Shown here piece by piece: positions 30,123 through 32,922 of a stretch of 32,922 bases of DNA (position 1 is its first letter; each line of letters begins with the position of its first letter). The position numbers were made by a program, and so were the translations under genes. The stretch lies in the NCBI GenBank assembly GCA_029782335.1, contig JAKOVA010000046.1, positions 1 to 32,922 of the forward strand, given 5' to 3'. The notes under the pieces were generated by a model, which searched no databases, had not been told where the DNA came from, and saw nothing but the letters and a program-made list of their open reading frames with translations. Source of the stretch: Actinomycetes bacterium. Its GTDB lineage: Bacteria > Actinomycetota > Acidimicrobiia > Acidimicrobiales > Microtrichaceae.

Positions 30123-31601
30123 GTGACGTTGGCTGTCTGGCGACCGCAACCAGAAGACCTGCAGCGGGTCTTCGACGAACAGAACCCATGGCACCAAACC
30201 GGTGACGTGCCCGCGACCCTCGCTCGCCCGATCGAGCGGCCCCTCGCGAAGCTGCTCTGGCGACGCTTGCACGCCGACGATCCTCACCGTTTCCAGCTCG
30301 TGTTGGGCCCGCGGCGCGTCGGCAAGACGACGGCCCTCTACCAGACAGTCCGTCACCTGATCACAGAACGAGTCGAGCCGGGACGGATCTGGTGGCTTCG
30401 GCTCGATCACCCGCTGCTGCTCCAGGAGAACCTCGGCGACCTCGTTCGGGCTGTTCTGAACACGTCGCACGCCACTGCAGATGCGCCGGCCTTTCTCATG
30501 CTCGACGAGCTCGTCTACACCGACCGTTGGGACCTGTGGTTGAAGACCTTCTTCGACGAGCAGTGGCCACTCCGGATCGCCGCGACCTCCAGTGCGACCG
30601 CCGCACTCCGCGAGCGCCGGCTGGAGAGCGGCGTCGGGCGGTGGTCTGAGCAGCACCTGACGCCCTACCTCTTCACCGAGTTCCTGGCGCTTGTCGGACA
30701 GGATCGACCGGTCGAGATCGGCGACACGCTCGCCGAGAGCCTTGCCCGGCTGCGCCACGGCCAACGCTCCGATCAGGACCTGGCCCGGTGGCGTCGGCTG
30801 TTCATGCTGATCGGAGGGTTCCCCGAGTTGCTCACCGCAGCACGCGACCGACCAGACGAGGACGAGCCGAGCCGGCTCCTGGAGTCGCAGCAGGTCCTTC
30901 GCGCGGACGCGGTCGAGCGCGCGATCTACAAGGACATCCCTCAGTCCTTCGGCGTGGACAACCCGATGATGCTGGAGCGTCTGCTCTATGTGCTGGCCGC
31001 CCAGATCACCGGTTTGCTCTCACCGTCGAAGATCTGCAGCGAACTCGGGCTCTCCCAGCCGACGTTCGACCGTTACCTCTCCTACCTCGAGCAGGCGTTC
31101 CTGGTCTTCACGTTGCCCAACTACTCGGGCCGCGAGGCCACCGTGCAGAAGCGAGGGCGCAAGCTCTACTTCGTCGATGGCGCCATTCGGAACGCCGCGC
31201 TGCAACGCGGCCTGGCTCCGCTCGACACTCCGACGGAGCTCGGGGTCCTGGTCGAGAACCTCGTCGCTGCGACCGTGCGCTCCCTTGCCCTTCACACCGG
31301 CGTGCGGCTCCACCACTGGCGCGACGGCAACCACGAGGTCGACCTCATCTTCGACCACCCCGACCAACCGCTTGCGTTCGAGATCGGCTCCTCACCTGAC
31401 CACCCGCGCACCGGCATGATGGCGTTGCAGGAGAAGCATCCACGGTTCCGCGGGCGGTGCTACGTCGTCGCTCCGCAGGCCATCGTCACCCCGCCCGAGG
31501 CGACCTCATCGGGAATCGGAACGCTGCCGCTCGACGTGTTCCTCCAGGTCGTCGGCGCCCAGGCGGAAGCAGCGCTCGCAGCGAGCCTCGGCGCGCGGTG
31601 A
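30123..31601 (+). CDS. AAA/DUF4143 ATPase
   Basis: This 492-residue ATPase is of the AAA_14/DUF4143 type. Walker A is VLGPRRVGKTT (60-70) and Walker B is FLMLDELVY with Asp128-Glu129. A winged-helix-like part (SPSKICSELGLSQPTFDRYLSYLEQ) and the DUF4143 signature LVFTLPNYSG, KRGRKLYFVDGAIRNA and LGVLVENLVAATV follow. The last part resembles a PD-(D/E)xK nuclease fold (HEVDLIFDHPDQPLAFEIGSS), but Gly stands where the catalytic Lys of EVKSS is expected. The role is unknown; relatives are often mobile. GTG 30123 has GGGAGA close upstream, and a possible -10 box TATTCT lies at 30093-30098. Confidence 0.87.
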   Translation: MTLAVWRPQPEDLQRVFDEQNPWHQTGDVPATLARPIERPLAKLLWRRLHADDPHRFQLVLGPRRVGKTTALYQTVRHLITERVEPGRIWWLRLDHPLLLQENLGDLVRAVLNTSHATADAPAFLMLDELVYTDRWDLWLKTFFDEQWPLRIAATSSATAALRERRLESGVGRWSEQHLTPYLFTEFLALVGQDRPVEIGDTLAESLARLRHGQRSDQDLARWRRLFMLIGGFPELLTAARDRPDEDEPSRLLESQQVLRADAVERAIYKDIPQSFGVDNPMMLERLLYVLAAQITGLLSPSKICSELGLSQPTFDRYLSYLEQAFLVFTLPNYSGREATVQKRGRKLYFVDGAIRNAALQRGLAPLDTPTELGVLVENLVAATVRSLALHTGVRLHHWRDGNHEVDLIFDHPDQPLAFEIGSSPDHPRTGMMALQEKHPRFRGRCYVVAPQAIVTPPEATSSGIGTLPLDVFLQVVGAQAEAALAASLGAR

Positions 31602-31630
31602 CCCCGGCCTCATCACCGTGCCCGATTTCC

Positions 31631-31642
31631 TGACGCGGGACA
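31631..31642 (-). repeat. Solo end resembling the IS630-type terminal repeat
   Basis: TGACGCGGGACA here is the reverse complement of TGTCCCGCGTCA, which differs by one base from the left end of the IS630 remnant (TGTCCTGCGTCA, 25842-25853). No transposase lies beside it. It may be the scar of a lost copy. Confidence 0.35.
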
Positions 31643-31731
31643 CATGGGCCGCCGCAGGTGTTGGACACCCATCCGGCGGTGCGGAGCCCGGTGACGCGGT
31701 CGGTGGTGCCACGGGCTTCGAGCTCGGTGAG

Positions 31732-32280
31732 CTACTCGACGTACTCGAGGGGAACCGTCGGCCAGCCATCGAGACGGGCGAGCGCCTCGACGAGCGCGTC
31801 GAACCGGTGTCGCTCCAGGCCCGAACCCTCGCGACGGATCTGGTTCTCGCGCAGCGCCAGGATCCGATCGAGCTTCGCGTAGCTGACCCGCCGCTCGGGA
31901 TCCCACGCACCTGATCCGATCGCGATGTGGTCGTCGCGCTCGGGGTGTCGCTTCGATGTCAGCGGCACCACCACGAAGCGGTCACCGGCCATCCCGATCA
32001 CCACGACCGGGCGGTCCTTGCCCTCGCGGGGGTCCTCCTTGAAGGGGATCCAGCTCCACACCACTTCCCCGGCATCGGGATGGCCGTCGTGCTCAGGTTG
32101 GTAGGAGACCTCGACGCGAGTCCGTCGGAGACGCCCCTGGCGCTCGGGCCGTCCGCCGCCCGCGCGGGGCCTCCCGCCGCCGGCGCTTTGGCCGCCCCGC
32201 CCGCGCCTTCCCAGCGCCAGCCGCGCCCGTTCGGCCAGCGCTCGCACGCCACCACCTCGTGTCCGGCCACCTTCGCCCAC
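31732..32280 (-). CDS. PemK/MazF-like protein without a visible antitoxin
   Basis: The 182-residue product has an Arg/Gly-rich, probably disordered first 50 residues. A PemK/MazF-type barrel follows: HPDAGEVVWSWIPFKEDP, GKDRPVVVIGMAGDRFVVVP, LTSKRHPERDDHIAIGSGAWD and RVSYAKLDRILAL. MazF-type toxins are RNA-cutting enzymes paired with an antitoxin gene just upstream. Here the upstream neighbour is a divergent sigma factor gene, so this is an orphan and may be a regulator or housekeeping relative. GTG 32280 fits a leaderless promoter; a later start that drops the low-complexity part is possible. Confidence 0.8.
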   Translation of the reverse strand: MGEGGRTRGGGVRALAERARLALGRRGRGGQSAGGGRPRAGGGRPERQGRLRRTRVEVSYQPEHDGHPDAGEVVWSWIPFKEDPREGKDRPVVVIGMAGDRFVVVPLTSKRHPERDDHIAIGSGAWDPERRVSYAKLDRILALRENQIRREGSGLERHRFDALVEALARLDGWPTVPLEYVE

Positions 32281-32286
32281 CGCCGA

Positions 32287-32292
32287 AACCTA
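32287..32292 (-). promoter_or_regulatory. -10 box of a leaderless promoter
   Basis: On the minus strand TAGGTT (32292 to 32287), then six bases, then GTG at 32280. This supports the long, low-complexity N-terminus as the true start. Confidence 0.45.
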
Positions 32293-32376
32293 GAACGTCA
32301 CTTCCGAGGGGTGACTGATCCCGGTGGTGCTCCCCTCAACCTCGACGCACCCCAACCGCGACGCGTCCTGCCCGCA

Positions 32377-32403
32377 TGCAACCTTCCGACCGGCCCGATC
32401 GTC
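32377..32403 (+). promoter_or_regulatory. Possible ECF-type promoter
   Basis: TGCAACC (32377-32383), 16 bases and CGTC (32400-32403) resemble an ECF sigma promoter, and the ATG of an ECF sigma gene is 10 bases further. Self-activation of the sigma gene is a reasonable guess. Confidence 0.35.
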
Positions 32404-32413
32404 GGTACCGGTA

Positions 32414-32922
32414 ATGGGGAAGACTGGCGCAGTGGTCGAGGGCGACGGGGCGGGCAAGGTGGAGCTCGCCGACGATGCGTTCGGCGGCGACGTCGCAGCG
32501 GTCTACCAACGCGAGTACGCGCCGCTCGTCCGGCTGGCGACCGCGGTGTGCGGCGACCCGGCCGTTGCAGAAGAGGTCACCCAGCGGGCGTTCGAACGCG
32601 TCTGGTCTCGTTGGGGCCAGGTGGATCGACCCGGCGCGTACCTCCAGCGGTCGGTCCTCCACGGTGCGATCGACGAGTGCCGCCGTCGGCAACGGCGACG
32701 GGAGCGGGACCGCCAGCTTCGGATCGCCACCCCGGTGGCGTCGGCCGCGCCGGCGGAGCCGTTGTGGGACGCGCTCGACCAGCTCCCGGATCCGCAGCGG
32801 GTTGCCGTGGTGCTGCGCTACGCGCTCACACGCGGAGACACCGTGCGCGTCGTCGACCCGGCAGCGACCACGACCGTCCCGCCCGACCGCTCAACCCTCG
32901 AGCCGCTCGTCTTCGCCCACCC
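32414..32922 (+). CDS. ECF (SigE-like) sigma factor, runs off the window, region 4 not recognisable
   Basis: The reading frame runs from ATG 32414 (or GTG 32432) to the end of the window. Region 2 is clear: VYQREYAPLVRLATAVCGDP, VAEEVTQRAFERVWSRWGQV and PGAYLQRSVLHGAIDECRRR. The start of region 4 follows (LDQLPDPQRVAVVLRYAL). From about 32828 the expected helix-turn-helix is replaced by TRGDTVRVVDPAATTTVPPD, which is unlike a sigma factor, and no other frame restores it. The gene may be truncated or fused there, or the sequence may be joined wrongly near the window end. It is divergent from the PemK/MazF-like gene. Confidence 0.7.
   Translation, partial: MGKTGAVVEGDGAGKVELADDAFGGDVAAVYQREYAPLVRLATAVCGDPAVAEEVTQRAFERVWSRWGQVDRPGAYLQRSVLHGAIDECRRRQRRRERDRQLRIATPVASAAPAEPLWDALDQLPDPQRVAVVLRYALTRGDTVRVVDPAATTTVPPDRSTLEPLVFAH

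Overview
This is high-GC DNA from an actinobacterium. It looks most like the class Acidimicrobiia, but that is an inference from gene content and style, since there is no rRNA gene in the window. Supporting signs are GTG starts in tight 4-nt overlaps, a TopA with a lysine-rich tail, a minimal Tad pilus locus without a secretin, an HtaA-type haem locus, and many genes that appear to be transcribed without a leader. At least six genes share a strict layout of TANNNT, six bases, then the start codon.

Layout. (1) 2-676 is the 3' part of a primary-type sigma-70 gene, followed by a 24-codon membrane peptide gene (742-816). (2) 928-4807 is a compact Tad (Flp pilus) operon: ParA/TadZ-like protein, TadA ATPase, TadB and TadC platform proteins, Flp pilin and a TadE-like pseudopilin. 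Its Shine-Dalgarno sits inside an 11-bp inverted repeat. (3) 4775-8712 holds a DUF1998/MrfA-type helicase (-), a STAS anti-anti-sigma protein (+) and an acyl-CoA dehydrogenase (-). (4) 8807-11542 is topA. (5) 11609-18951 is a continuous haem acquisition and degradation locus: HmuT, HmuU, HmuV, a membrane-anchored Ig-like surface protein, an HtaA-like lipoprotein, haem oxygenase, a stand-alone DUF2470 protein, a second Ig-like lipoprotein and a DtxR-family regulator. A palindrome covers the -35 box of its first gene. (6) 19013-22253 is an MFS transporter, thymidylate kinase and DNA polymerase III delta'. (7) 22318-22390 is tRNA-Thr(CGU).

(8) 22347-27434 is an integrated element of about 5 kb. 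A perfect 60-bp direct repeat, made of the tRNA-Thr 3' half and downstream DNA, lies at both ends. Just inside each end is a 20-bp tandem repeat (two copies of CATCCCGCG, 11 bp apart) that resembles paired integrase arm sites. No integrase is left. The cargo is a scrap heap (hsdM, Rhs and IS110 pieces), an intact secreted HExxH protein plus lipoprotein operon, an internally deleted IS630-type remnant and a DUF2510/membrane protein pair. (9) 27435-32922 holds a DUF5678 protein with a short partner, an alpha/beta hydrolase lipoprotein, another lipoprotein, an AAA/DUF4143 ATPase, an orphan PemK/MazF-like protein, and an ECF sigma factor that loses its similarity before region 4 at the window edge.

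The most system-like part is the haem locus. It has surface and lipoprotein haem-handling candidates, an ABC importer, an oxygenase, a DUF2470 accessory protein and a metal-responsive regulator, and two paralogous Ig-like proteins that I cannot assign to a named family. The most striking structural discovery is the tRNA-Thr element with its paired arm-type repeats.
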